From contig NZ_OY782038.1 of assembly GCF_963677575.1 (NCBI RefSeq), positions 5,038,501 to 5,102,500 on the forward strand: a stretch of DNA of 64,000 bases. Direction: 5' to 3'. A program made the position numbers and the translations under genes. The notes under the pieces are model-generated. The model ran no database searches, was not told the origin of the DNA, and saw nothing but the letters and a program-made list of their open reading frames with translations. Every line of letters begins with the position of its first letter. Within the stretch, counting starts at the first letter, position 1. Of the stretch, positions 23,348 to 33,100 are shown in pieces. The stretch is from an uncultured Draconibacterium sp. (GTDB lineage: Bacteria; Bacteroidota; Bacteroidia; Bacteroidales; Prolixibacteraceae).

Positions 23348-25006
23348 ATGAACGATTTAAGTCTTTTTGAACAATTTGTGCCACAAGTCCCTAAAAAGTT
23401 TCAGGAAGGGAATAATGCTGTTATATACACCCGTGTATCTTCAGCAGATCAGGAAGACAATACCAGTTTGGCATCTCAAAAAAAACATTGTGAATTATAT
23501 GCGGAAAGGCGGGGATTAAATATTATCGGTTATTTCGGCGGTACATACGAATCTGCAAAAACCGACGATCGCAAGGAATTTAACCGAATGCTGACTTTTG
23601 TGAAGCGTTCAAAAAACATCAATTATGTAATTGTATATTCTTATGAACGCTTTTCTCGTTCCGGGATCAATGGTGCTTCTATAGCCGATGATTTATTAAA
23701 GAAATACGGCGTTATAACATTGGCAACCACGCAGGAACTTGACCCGACAACGCCTTCCGGTTCATTTCAGCAAAAAATATTATTCCTGTTTGGGCAAATG
23801 GATAATGAGTTAAGACGGGACAAGGTAGTAACAGGAATGAAAGAACTGTTGTTGAAAGGTTATTGGCTTTGGACTCCGCCCCGAGGATATAAAGATTTAA
23901 ACAAAGGAAAAGCAACAGAACGTAAACTTGTGATTAGCGAAGAAGGAAAAATACTCAAAAAGGCTTTTGAGTGGAAAGCTTATAAACAATTGCCTAATGT
24001 GGAAATTACAAGGCGTTTAAATAAGATGGGAGTAGATATAACTGAGAAACGATTAAATAATTTGTTTTTAAACCCTTTTTATTGCGGGCTTATTACCAGT
24101 AAGTTAATTCCGGGACAAATAATAGAAGGAAGACATGAGTCTTTAATTTCGAGGGAATTGTTTTTAGCAGTCCACAATATCCGGCAGGAAAAGAGAAACC
24201 AGGGTTTTATTCACGATAAAGACAACGAGAATCTTCCTCTAAAAATATTTGTGAAGTGTGAAAAATGTGGCAAGCCCATGACAGGATACTTGGTTAAGAA
24301 GAAAGGATTGTATTATTATAAATGCCGGACAAAAGGGTGTAAAGTAAATAAAGGTGCAAAAGCTATGCACATGTTATTCAAAAACATGCTAAAAGCCTTT
24401 CAGGTCGAGAAAGAAAAATTAGATATCATCAAGGTACAATTAGAAGAACAAATGGCAGTCTTTTTTAAATCACAATTGGAGAATGCTACTGCGATGAGAG
24501 TAAAACTAACAGAGACAAGGGAAAAATTAGGCGCTATTGAAGAGAGATTTGCAGTGGGGAAGATAGATCAAAGCCTTTATGAAAAGTTTAGGCCAAAATA
24601 CGAAAAAGAGTGTTTTGAAATAGAACAAGAATTGAACAGGACAGGGGGATACAGTTCGAACCTGAAAAAAGTAATAAACTATGCTGTTAAAATATGCCGG
24701 AATCCCTTTGTTTTATGGGATTGTGGAGACTTGGACGAAAAAAGAATATTTCAGAATTTACTATTTCCCGAAGGAATCTACTATAATCAGGAAATGGGCA
24801 TAGTTCGAACCACGAGAATAAATGCTTTCTTTTCTCCAATCCCTGAATTGGTAAGGGTTTTAGACGGGCATAAAAAAAGGGATTCTATCAAAATTGATAA
24901 AATCCCCCATTTGGTGACCCCAACGGGATTCGAACCCATATCATCAGAACCGGAATCTGACATTCTATCCATTGAACTATGGGGCCAATATTGGCTGCAA
25001 AAGTAA
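23348..25006 (+). CDS. Large serine recombinase (element integrase/excisionase)
   Basis: A 552-residue large serine recombinase expected to integrate and excise the element. The resolvase catalytic domain is at about 22-165: Ser31 in YTRVSSADQ, with the conserved YSYERFSRSG and FLFGQMDNELRRD segments. The recombinase DNA-binding domain follows at about 175-300, then a zinc ribbon (CEKCGKPM ... YKCRTKGC, about 303-335) and a coiled coil (355-435). The last 44 codons are read antisense through a tRNA-Arg terminator, the tRNA itself and its promoter (24872-25006), so the terminal LVTPTGFEPISSEP-type sequence is not a protein domain. Functional recombinase probably ends near residue 508. No other integrase is in the window. 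Confidence 0.92.
   Translation: MNDLSLFEQFVPQVPKKFQEGNNAVIYTRVSSADQEDNTSLASQKKHCELYAERRGLNIIGYFGGTYESAKTDDRKEFNRMLTFVKRSKNINYVIVYSYERFSRSGINGASIADDLLKKYGVITLATTQELDPTTPSGSFQQKILFLFGQMDNELRRDKVVTGMKELLLKGYWLWTPPRGYKDLNKGKATERKLVISEEGKILKKAFEWKAYKQLPNVEITRRLNKMGVDITEKRLNNLFLNPFYCGLITSKLIPGQIIEGRHESLISRELFLAVHNIRQEKRNQGFIHDKDNENLPLKIFVKCEKCGKPMTGYLVKKKGLYYYKCRTKGCKVNKGAKAMHMLFKNMLKAFQVEKEKLDIIKVQLEEQMAVFFKSQLENATAMRVKLTETREKLGAIEERFAVGKIDQSLYEKFRPKYEKECFEIEQELNRTGGYSSNLKKVINYAVKICRNPFVLWDCGDLDEKRIFQNLLFPEGIYYNQEMGIVRTTRINAFFSPIPELVRVLDGHKKRDSIKIDKIPHLVTPTGFEPISSEPESDILSIELWGQYWLQK
24872..24906 (-). terminator. Terminator of tRNA-Arg (antisense to recombinase 3' end)
   Basis: On the minus strand GGGATT-t-TATCA / TGATA-g-AATCCC forms a stem with one mismatch and is followed by seven T residues. 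It lies 6 bp after the tRNA's CCA end, inside the recombinase coding frame. Confidence 0.8.
24912..24986 (-). tRNA. tRNA-Arg (anticodon CCG)
   Basis: Minus-strand cloverleaf: acceptor GGCCCCA paired with TGGGGTC, D-arm starting GTTC, anticodon stem TCAGA/TCTGA with loop TTCCGGT (CCG, reading CGG), T-arm TGGGT TCGAATC, discriminator A and an encoded CCA (24914-24912). It reads Arg. Its 3' end faces the mobile element, the usual geometry for tRNA-associated integration. A TACTTTTG box 11 bp upstream is its promoter -7. Confidence 0.92.
24998..25005 (-). promoter_or_regulatory. Promoter -7 element of tRNA-Arg
   Basis: TACTTTTG on the minus strand fits the Bacteroidota TAnnTTTG consensus and lies 11 bp upstream of the tRNA 5' end. 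A good TTTG is not seen 19 nt further upstream, so the -33 element is weak. It overlaps the last codons of the recombinase frame. Confidence 0.6.
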
Positions 25007-25104
25007 CAAAATTCCCGAATGTCCGCCGTTCAATTACAAGTTAGCTTACCAATAAATGTTGATAAAATCGTCTCCTTCACTCATCGCACATTTTTTTATA
25101 TCGC

Positions 25105-25112
25105 TACATTTG
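25105..25112 (+). promoter_or_regulatory. Promoter -7 element of the HD-domain gene cluster
   Basis: TACATTTG matches TAnnTTTG and would place the transcription start only about 7-13 bases before the HD gene's ATG codons, a nearly leaderless mRNA. No -33 TTTG is found at 19 nt. Confidence 0.5.
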
Positions 25113-25125
25113 TCGGCATAAAGCT

Positions 25126-25914
25126 ATGACTATGGAGGAGAGAACAGGACTGGCCATAAAAAAGTTTAACGATTACGTTGACTCTTTTACTGGACTTAGC
25201 GAAGATCAGCTAAAGAATTTCGAGATAAAGAAAAATCATTCATTGCGTGTTGCTGATCTTGCTTTACTATTGGCAAAAAATATGGAGCTCAACGAAACAG
25301 AAGCCCAACTGGCCTATTTAATTGGATTGTTTCACGACATTGGAAGATTCCGACAACTGAAAGAATACAACACTTTTAACGATGCCAAATCGGTTGATCA
25401 TGCAGAATTGGGTGTTGACGTTTTACAGCAAGGCGACTTTTTTAATGAGCTGGATAAAGGTCAGGTAGAATTAATTTTACTGGCGATTGAACAGCACAAT
25501 AAACTGGGGCTGAAAAAGGATCTGTCGGATAAAGAACGGCTTTTTGCCAAGCTTATTCGTGATGCTGATAAGCTTGATATCCTGCACGTAATAACCGATT
25601 ATTATACTAATCCAAAGGCAGCACCAAACCATACTTTAACCTGGGAAATGCCAAAAGGAGGAACCGTTTCAAAAGATGTATCGAAGCAGATTTTGAAAGG
25701 AGCTCAGGTGTCGAAAGAAAGTATAACAAACGAGCTTGATATTAAAGTTATGCAGCTTTCGTGGGTTTACGATTTAAACTATCGGCCATCGTTCGAGTTA
25801 ATGATGGAGAAGCGTTACCTGGAGAAAATTTATAACTCGATGCCTAAAAACGATATGGTCATTGAAATTTACCGGAAAGTAAAAGTATTTGTAGAGAATA
25901 AGCTTATTGCCTGA
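25126..25914 (+). CDS. HD-domain metal-dependent phosphohydrolase
   Basis: A 262-residue cytoplasmic HD-superfamily protein. Metal ligands are visible as His38 (KNHSLRVADLA), the His70-Asp71 doublet (LFHDIGRFRQ), His92 (DHAELG) and Asp146 (IRDADKLD), the complete H...HD...H...D set. Family members hydrolyse nucleotides or phosphate esters; the substrate is not readable. ATG codons at 25126 and 25132 are both possible. It is translationally coupled to the YjbQ-like gene (TGATG overlap) and forms a three-gene operon with it and the BFD protein. It lies on the chromosome side of the tRNA-Arg junction. Confidence 0.85.
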   Translation: MTMEERTGLAIKKFNDYVDSFTGLSEDQLKNFEIKKNHSLRVADLALLLAKNMELNETEAQLAYLIGLFHDIGRFRQLKEYNTFNDAKSVDHAELGVDVLQQGDFFNELDKGQVELILLAIEQHNKLGLKKDLSDKERLFAKLIRDADKLDILHVITDYYTNPKAAPNHTLTWEMPKGGTVSKDVSKQILKGAQVSKESITNELDIKVMQLSWVYDLNYRPSFELMMEKRYLEKIYNSMPKNDMVIEIYRKVKVFVENKLIA

Positions 25915-26324
25915 TGCAGAAAATTATAACCGTATCAACACCGCAACATAATATCCTGGTTGACATTACTTCAGATGTGGAGAAAGTAGTGAAGATGGCC
26001 GGTATTAGTAGTGGTTTGGTAACCGTTTATGTGCAGGGAGCAACAGCAGGAATTATGATTCAGGAAAACTGGGACGATTCGGTACAGAACGATGTGGTAA
26101 GCCTGATGAAAAAATTAATACCGGCTGGTGTTTGGGAGCACGATGCGCAGGATAATAATGGCGATTCGCATTTGAAAGCGGGTTTGGTAGGACCAAGCGA
26201 AACGATCCCTATCGTTGATGGGAAAATGGGTTTATCTACCTGGCAAAACATTTTCTTATGTGAATTCGATGGCCCCAGAAATTCCAGAAATATTGTTATA
26301 ACCATAATCGATTCAGAAAAATAA
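25914..26324 (+). CDS. YjbQ/UPF0047-family protein (secondary thiamine-phosphate synthase-like)
   Basis: A 136-residue protein of the YjbQ (UPF0047) family, recognised by the C-terminal signature GDSHLKAGLVGPSETIPI and LSTWQNIFLCEFDGPR and by the N-terminal ITSDVEKVV. E. coli YjbQ shows weak thiamine-phosphate synthase activity, but the physiological role is unresolved. It is full length. It begins inside the stop of the HD gene and ends inside the start of the BFD gene, so the three are one transcription unit. Confidence 0.88.
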   Translation: MQKIITVSTPQHNILVDITSDVEKVVKMAGISSGLVTVYVQGATAGIMIQENWDDSVQNDVVSLMKKLIPAGVWEHDAQDNNGDSHLKAGLVGPSETIPIVDGKMGLSTWQNIFLCEFDGPRNSRNIVITIIDSEK

Positions 26325-26539
26325 TGGCAAACAGACTGGTATGTATGTGCAATTTTGTTGACGAAGCAGAGATTAAAAAACTGCTGGAAAAAGGGGCTGA
26401 TTCTACTTCGCAGATTCAATCGTTAACACGTGCAGGAACATCGTGTGGCCGCTGTTTGCCTGTGATTGATGACCTGGTTGAACGTCATTTAAAAACCAAA
26501 CCCAAGCCACAACAAGGAAAGCTGCGACTCGGGTTCTAA
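26324..26539 (+). CDS. BFD-like [2Fe-2S]-binding protein
   Basis: A 71-residue bacterioferritin-associated-ferredoxin-like domain with four Cys ligands: CMC at residues 7-9 and CGRC at 41-44. Related domains release iron from bacterioferritin or transfer electrons. The last 15 residues (KTKPKPQQGKLRLGF) lie beyond the core. A copy of exactly this 3' end recurs at 44481-44530, marking the edge of a large duplication. It converges on the sprF gene with a gap of 21 bp. Confidence 0.85.
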   Translation: MANRLVCMCNFVDEAEIKKLLEKGADSTSQIQSLTRAGTSCGRCLPVIDDLVERHLKTKPKPQQGKLRLGF

Positions 26540-29500
26540 ACACAACATCAAAATATTTTATTAGAAGTACCTAGGCGATACTACTTTTTCTTTCTTAAAT
26601 CTTAGTTCGTAAGATATCATTACCTCGTGTGATCCGTTGCTGTAATGTTTCATGTTATTTGTAGTAAAATCGATGGCATAGCCCACACGCAGTTTTTGGT
26701 CAAATATCCACTGAGCAATAAAACCGTATGAAGATCCTGTCCGGTACATGGCACCCAGCCACAGTTTTTCCTTAATCAGGAAGTTTCCTGTAAAGTCGAA
26801 CTGAAGCGGTGTACCGGTTTCCGAAGTAAACGAAGCTTTGGTAAACATGGTTGGTTTGAATTTAACATTCTCTCCCATATCAAAAACAGCCCCGGCAATC
26901 AGGAAATAGTGGCGTAATTCGCCTTCAACAGAAAAGCTTTCCATATTATCATCAAAAGTAGTGCTCACTAATTTCGGAACCGACAGGCCTACATAGGCTC
27001 TTTTACTGTACAGGAAGGCACCTATACCAAAGTTTGGTTTGAATGCATTTTTTATTTCACCTGAAAAATTCGGGTCGCCCGGGTCTAAAATGGTATACTC
27101 TGCTAAATTGTTAGAGTAATTGGTAAACCCACCTTTCAGTCCCAGTCGTAAATTTGTTTTCTCACTCAGAGGAACCAGGTAGGAATAATCGGCAAAAACA
27201 TAAAAACGTTTTTCCAAACCAATTTTATCGTTCATTACATTTAATCCCAGTGCCACACGTTCATTTCTCAAAGGGGCCTGTATGGAGAAGGTATATGTAT
27301 CTGGTGCTCCGGTCCATCCAGTCCATTGATTACGCCCCAGTGCCATAAATCCTACCGATTCCCAGGTACCTGCATAAGCAGGGTTAATGGTTTGTGTATT
27401 AAACATGTACTGAGTAAACATCGGATCCTGTTGGGCATTTGAGGTAAATGCTGCTACTACTATTGCCAGAATCCCTAAACCTTTGATTATATTTAATTTT
27501 GCTTTCATCATTTTAATTTTTTTCAGATTTGACATTCATTAATTAATCAACTAATTATTTAGGAATATAAATCCGGTAACAGGTTCTTTACTTCCATCAT
27601 TAAAGTATAGGATGTAGAAGTAGGTTGCAGTTGGTAACTGGTCATTACCTACCTGCATGTCGTGCATAGAAGTGCCGTCCCACCATGCATCTACATCGCC
27701 CCAATAGTCTTCATTACCATAACGCTCCTGTTCATAAACCAGGTTGCCCCATCTGTTAAAGATTTCTATCCGGGCATCAGCGAAATCGTCTCCTAATACT
27801 CTTTCTTCACTACCTCCCTGGTCACCAGTACAGTAAATCATTATTTTGAAATAATCGTTATAACCATCCTGGTTTGGCGAGAATGCGTTTGGAATAACAG
27901 GTTCTCCACATGCGAATTGTTGAGGTGGCGTTCTGTCATCTACAGCATCCCTCCAGTCACGTACTCCGTCTTCATCTGTATCCTGCAGAGGAGCGTCAGA
28001 ACCGATAGCATTTTGTCCGCGCGTCCATCCTTCGGTAGTGGTGTTGTAAGTATCGTAAGCATCATCCAGACCATCTCCGTCAGCATCGCTACCCATGTAG
28101 TTTACATCTGCTATTGAGTCATTAGGGAATTCATCCCATCCTTCAATGCTGTCGTCTTCTCCTTCGTTATCAGTGTTCGTATCTAAATAATCCGGTGTGC
28201 CATCTATGTCCATATCCCATGGCTCATAGGTAATACCATTGCTGGTAGGATCATAGGCATCATCCCATCCATCACCGTTTGAATCAGTTCCAGATGGAAG
28301 GATATAGTCATATTCTCCCTCTTCTGCAATTGTTGATTGCCATTCAATGTTGTCGACAATTCCGTCATTATCAGAATCAATGTCTAACCGGTCAACAATG
28401 CCATCTCCATCCGAATCCAGCGATGTTTGATCCAGTGCATTTTCTTCCTCAATAATATCAAGAATACCATCGTCGTCATCGTCAATGTCGTCAATGTCTG
28501 GTACGCCGTCGCAATCAGTATCAAGAAGAACATGGATCGTTACTTCTGCAGTGTCGCAGTTTGCAGTATTAAACGTATGGCATACTGAGTAAGTGAATGT
28601 AATAACAGCTTCATTTGCTTCTTCGTTCACATAAAGCAATTCACCATCTGTAACGCTTACGCCTTCCGGCAAGTCTGTAAGAATATTGAAGCTTACATTT
28701 TCGCGGGTAAATCCTTCGTCGTTGGCAAAGAGGTCAATATCTCCTGAAACTGTTCCACCCGGGCAGTAAATCAATGTAAGAATATCGTCATTTGCTTTGA
28801 ATGGTTCTATTTCAACACAGCGAATACCAAAATCCAGTGTTAGATCTACTCTGTTTCCTGCAGTTAACTCTGCAGCTTTAGAACCACTTGTTCCACCACA
28901 GTATGTGTATGCACTTTCGTTAGTACTCATACCGCTTTTGTTAACGATAGTACTCTTACTCTCAGGCAAGACCTTAACTAATCCTGTTGCTTCCAATTGC
29001 TGGGCATAGTTTTGGACAAATGCATCCATAACCAGGCTGGCAGTGTATGTTCCCCAGATATCTTCAGTATTTCCCGGTCTTGTTCTCCAGTAACCCAGTA
29101 AACCGACAATGATATCTTCTGTAAAACCGTTAGGGCCTTCCACATGGATATTTGGAGTTGTTACACTACCGTAAATACCTGCTTTATTCAGTTCTCCTTC
29201 ATTTTCCGGTCCCGAGTAGCTTCCGTCGCCATTCAGGTCAATCCATTCCCAACTGGCAAAGTCAACGTATCCATTGGCATCAGGAACATTAAGTGTTACC
29301 TGGTCGTCGTTATCAGCATCAAACCATTCATCCTGAACGTCGTTGCCATTTAGATCGTACCATACAAAGTCGCCAATTACTGCAAGATCAGATAATTCGT
29401 AACCAAAGTCCCGGGTTTGGAATTCACAATCAGCAATTGTTGTAAAGAACAAACTTGATTCGGTAGGGTAGTAGCCCTGGGCACTCAGATTTGCATCCTG

Positions 29501-30176
29501 AACCTGTACCAGGTAATCTCCCGGAACCATATTGGTGAAGTAGTATTCACCGGCAGAATTGGTTATCTGCATAATTACGTCACCTGAAGTTTGTCCTTGT
29601 GGGATAAGTGTTACAACTGCATTTGGAAGAGGAGCACCGGTTAATGTATCATAAACAATACCATCGATGCGGGTTTGACCTTCGCAAAGTACAGTTACCG
29701 TAAAACTGCAGGAAGAAACATTGCCACATTCGTCAGTAGCTGTGTAAGTTACAGTTGTAACTCCAATTGGGTACAGATCGCTTGCATCAGTTGTTCCGTT
29801 ATAATCGTTTGAATAAGTAAGGTCACTGCAGTTATCAGAAACAGTAGGAAGTGGAATCTGTACTATTGCATCAGGATCATCAGCATCAATACTTACTACA
29901 ACATCTTCCGGACAAGCAATTACAGGAGCGGTATTGTCAGAAACCACCACAGTTTGTGTAAATGAAGTTTCATTATCACAGTCGTCAGTAGCTGTCCATG
30001 TACGGGTTAAAGTATAGCTGTTTGCACAATCACCGTCGGTTCTTGTTTCGGTAAACACCACCGGAACATCCGTATCGCAATTGTCAGCAGCAGTCAGTGT
30101 CACAGCTTCAACAACGGCATCACACTCAGCAGTAATTTCTGCAGTTGGTAATGTTTCGTTGAAAGTTGGCGCAGTA
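26490..30176 (-). repeat. Duplicated segment, copy 1 (BFD tail, sprF, adhesin C-terminal coding region)
   Basis: Collinear with 44481-48170. Homology starts abruptly within the 3' end of the BFD gene (26490) and, on the adhesin side, ends abruptly at about 30176, where one protein enters 81-residue modules that differ from its neighbour's array. Within it, sprF differs at many synonymous sites, whereas 29138-30176 shows no difference that I could find by eye. Confidence 0.85.
26561..27535 (-). CDS. sprF: PorP/SprF-family T9SS outer-membrane protein (copy 1)
   Basis: A 324-residue PorP/SprF family beta-barrel-like protein with signal peptide (cleavage after TSNA in AAFTSNAQQDP) and the family's N-terminal QDPMFTQYMFNTQTINPAYA motif. 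SprF in Flavobacterium johnsoniae is required for secretion and surface attachment of the giant adhesin SprB, and PorP/SprF proteins are typically encoded right after a T9SS substrate with a type B sorting domain. That is the arrangement here: 15 bp after the 5471-residue protein. It is probably specific for that substrate. A close paralogue is at 44552. Confidence 0.92.
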   Translation of the reverse strand: MSNLKKIKMMKAKLNIIKGLGILAIVVAAFTSNAQQDPMFTQYMFNTQTINPAYAGTWESVGFMALGRNQWTGWTGAPDTYTFSIQAPLRNERVALGLNVMNDKIGLEKRFYVFADYSYLVPLSEKTNLRLGLKGGFTNYSNNLAEYTILDPGDPNFSGEIKNAFKPNFGIGAFLYSKRAYVGLSVPKLVSTTFDDNMESFSVEGELRHYFLIAGAVFDMGENVKFKPTMFTKASFTSETGTPLQFDFTGNFLIKEKLWLGAMYRTGSSYGFIAQWIFDQKLRVGYAIDFTTNNMKHYSNGSHEVMISYELRFKKEKVVSPRYF

Positions 30177-33100
30177 TTGTCAGAAACGATTACAGTTTGT
30201 GTAAATGAAGTTTCATTACCACAGTCGTCAGTAGCTGTCCATGTACGTGTTAAAGTATAGCTATTTGCACAGTCACCGTCAGTTCTTGTTTCGGTAAATA
30301 CCACCGGAACATCTGTATCGCAATTGTCAGAAGCAGTCAGCACAACAGCCTCAACAACGGCATCACACTCAGCAGTAATTTCTGCAGTTGGTAATGTTTC
30401 GTTGAAAGTTGGCGCAGTATTGTCAGAAACGATTACAGTTTGTGTAAATGAAGTTTCATTACCACAGTCGTCAGTAGCTGTCCATGTACGTGTTAAAGTA
30501 TAGCTATTTGCACAGTCACCGTCAGTTCTTGTTTCGATAAATACCACCGGAACATCTGTATCGCAATTGTCAGCAGCAGTCAGCACAACAGCCTCAACAA
30601 CGGCATCACACTCAGCAGTAACTTCAGCTGTTGGTAATGTTTCGTTGAAAGCAGGAGCTGTATTGTCCTGGATAGAATAGCTTGCAGAAGTGGTACTTTT
30701 ATTACCGCAGGCATCTGTTGCAGTAAATACAACGGTTATTGCTCCTCCATTACATTGCACACTTTCATCTTCGCCATAGTTGTGGCTCCAGATTATGTCA
30801 CCACAGTTATCGGTGGTAGTTGCTCCTGCGTGGTTTGCTAACCAATTGCTTAATTTGTCTGCAGGATCGATTCCGCATTCTATGTTGATGTTGGTTCGGC
30901 TGGAGTTGTCGATAGCCGGCGGAGTAGTATCCTCGATTTTGAATACCGCAGTAGTAGTGCTTTTATTGTCGCACTCATCAGTAGCGGTGAAAGTAACGGT
31001 CAGTTGTCCGGTAGCGCCACACTCGTCGCTTAAAGTCTGCGTGTTGTAATTGTTACTCCAGGTAACCTCACCACACAAGTCTGAAGCAGTAGCACCGGCA
31101 TTGTTGTTTAACCAGTCAGTAAGTTCAGTACTCCAGTCATCTGCACATTCCACGGTCAGGTCTGCCATGTCAGTTTCAACGATAGCCGGTGGGGTAGTAT
31201 CCTCGATTTTGAATACCGCAGTAGTAGTGCTTTTATTGTCGCACTCATCAGTAGCGGTGAAAGTAACGGTCAGTTGTCCGGTAGCGCCACACTCGTCGCT
31301 TAAAGTCTGCGTGTTGTAATTGTTACTCCAGGTAACCTCACCACACAAGTCTGAAGCAGTAGCACCGGCATTGTTGTTTAACCAGTCAGTAAGTTCAGTA
31401 CTCCAGTCATCTGCACATTCCACGGTCAGGTCTGCCATGTCAGTTTCAACGATAGCCGGCGGAGTAGTATCCTCGATTTTGAATACCGCAGTAGTAGTGC
31501 TTTTATTGTCGCACTCATCAGTAGCGGTGAAAGTAACGGTCAGTTGTCCGGTAGCGCCACACTCGTCGCTTAAAGTCTGCGTGTTGTAATTGTTACTCCA
31601 GGTAACCTCACCACACAAGTCTGAAGCAGTAGCACCGGCATTGTTGTTTAACCAGTCAGTAAGTTCAGTACTCCAGTCATCTGCACATTCCACGGTCAGG
31701 TCTGCCATGTCAGTTTCAACGATAGCCGGCGGAGTAGTATCCTCGATTTTGAATACCGCAGTAGTAGTGCTTTTATTGTCGCACTCATCAGTAGCGGTGA
31801 AAGTAACGGTCAGTTGTCCGGTAGCGCCACACTCGTCGCTTAAAGTCTGCGTGTTGTAATTGTTACTCCAGGTAACCTCACCACACAAGTCTGAAGCAGT
31901 AGCACCGGCATTGTTGTTTAACCAGTCAGTAAGTTCAGTACTCCAGTCATCTGCACATTCCACGGTCAGGTCTGCCATGTCAGTTTCAACGATAGCCGGT
32001 GGGGTAGTATCCTCGATTTTGAATACCGCAGTAGTAGTGCTTTTATTGTCGCACTCATCAGTAGCGGTGAAAGTAACGGTCAGTTGTCCGGTAGCGCCAC
32101 ACTCGTCGCTTAAAGTCTGCGTGTTGTAATTGTTACTCCAGGTAACCTCACCACACAAGTCTGAAGCAGTAGCACCGGCATTGTTGTTTAACCAGTCAGT
32201 AAGTTCAGTACTCCAGTCATCTGCACATTCCACGGTCAGGTCTGCCATGTCAGTTTCAACGATAGCCGGTGGGGTAGTATCCTCGATTTTGAATACCGCA
32301 GTAGTAGTGCTTTTATTGTCGCACTCATCAGTAGCGGTGAAAGTAACGGTCAGTTGTCCGGTAGCGCCACACTCGTCGCTTAAAGTCTGCGTGTTGTAAT
32401 TGTTACTCCAGGTAACCTCACCACACAAGTCTGAAGCAGTAGCACCGGCATTGTTGTTTAACCAGTCAGTAAGTTCAGTACTCCAGTCATCTGCACATTC
32501 CACGGTCAGGTCTGCCATGTCAGTTTCAACGATAGCCGGTGGGGTAGTATCCTCGATTTTGAATACCGCAGTAGTAGTGCTTTTATTGTCGCACTCATCA
32601 GTAGCGGTGAAAGTAACGGTCAGTTGTCCGGTAGCGCCACACTCGTCGCTTAAAGTCTGCGTGTTGTAATTGTTACTCCAGGTAACCTCACCACACAAGT
32701 CTGAAGCAGTAGCACCGGCATTGTTGTTTAACCAGTCAGTAAGTTCAGTACTCCAGTCATCTGCACATTCCACGGTCAGGTCTGCCATGTCAGTTTCAAC
32801 GATAGCCGGTGGGGTAGTATCCTCGATTTTGAATACCGCAGTAGTAGTGCTTTTATTGTCGCACTCATCAGTAGCGGTGAAAGTAACGGTCAGTTGTCCG
32901 GTAGCGCCACACTCGTCGCTTAAAGTCTGCGTGTTGTAATTGTTACTCCAGGTAACCTCACCACACAAGTCTGAAGCAGTAGCACCGGCATTGTTGTTTA
33001 ACCAGTCAGTAAGTTCAGTACTCCAGTCATCTGCACATTCCACGGTCAGGTCTGCCATGTCAGTTTCAACGATAGCCGGTGGGGTAGTATCCTCGATTTT

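Larger units (their letters stand above)
1..24990. mobile_element. Right-hand portion of a CTnDOT-like integrative element with cargo
   Basis: The window begins inside an integrative element whose left end is not present. Supporting features are the DUF3945-type gene and topB at the left, an excisionase-like HTH gene and an rteC homologue near 14.3-15.2 kb, small accessory genes at 22-23.3 kb and a large serine recombinase at 23.3-25.0 kb abutting tRNA-Arg. Cargo sits between topB and rteC, as tetQ and rteAB do in CTnDOT, and again between rteC and the recombinase. No transfer or mobilisation genes are in the window, so conjugation competence cannot be judged. The right boundary is inferred to lie between about 24,870 and 24,990; the attachment core cannot be fixed without the other end. 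Two nested or adjacent elements are an alternative reading. Confidence 0.6.
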
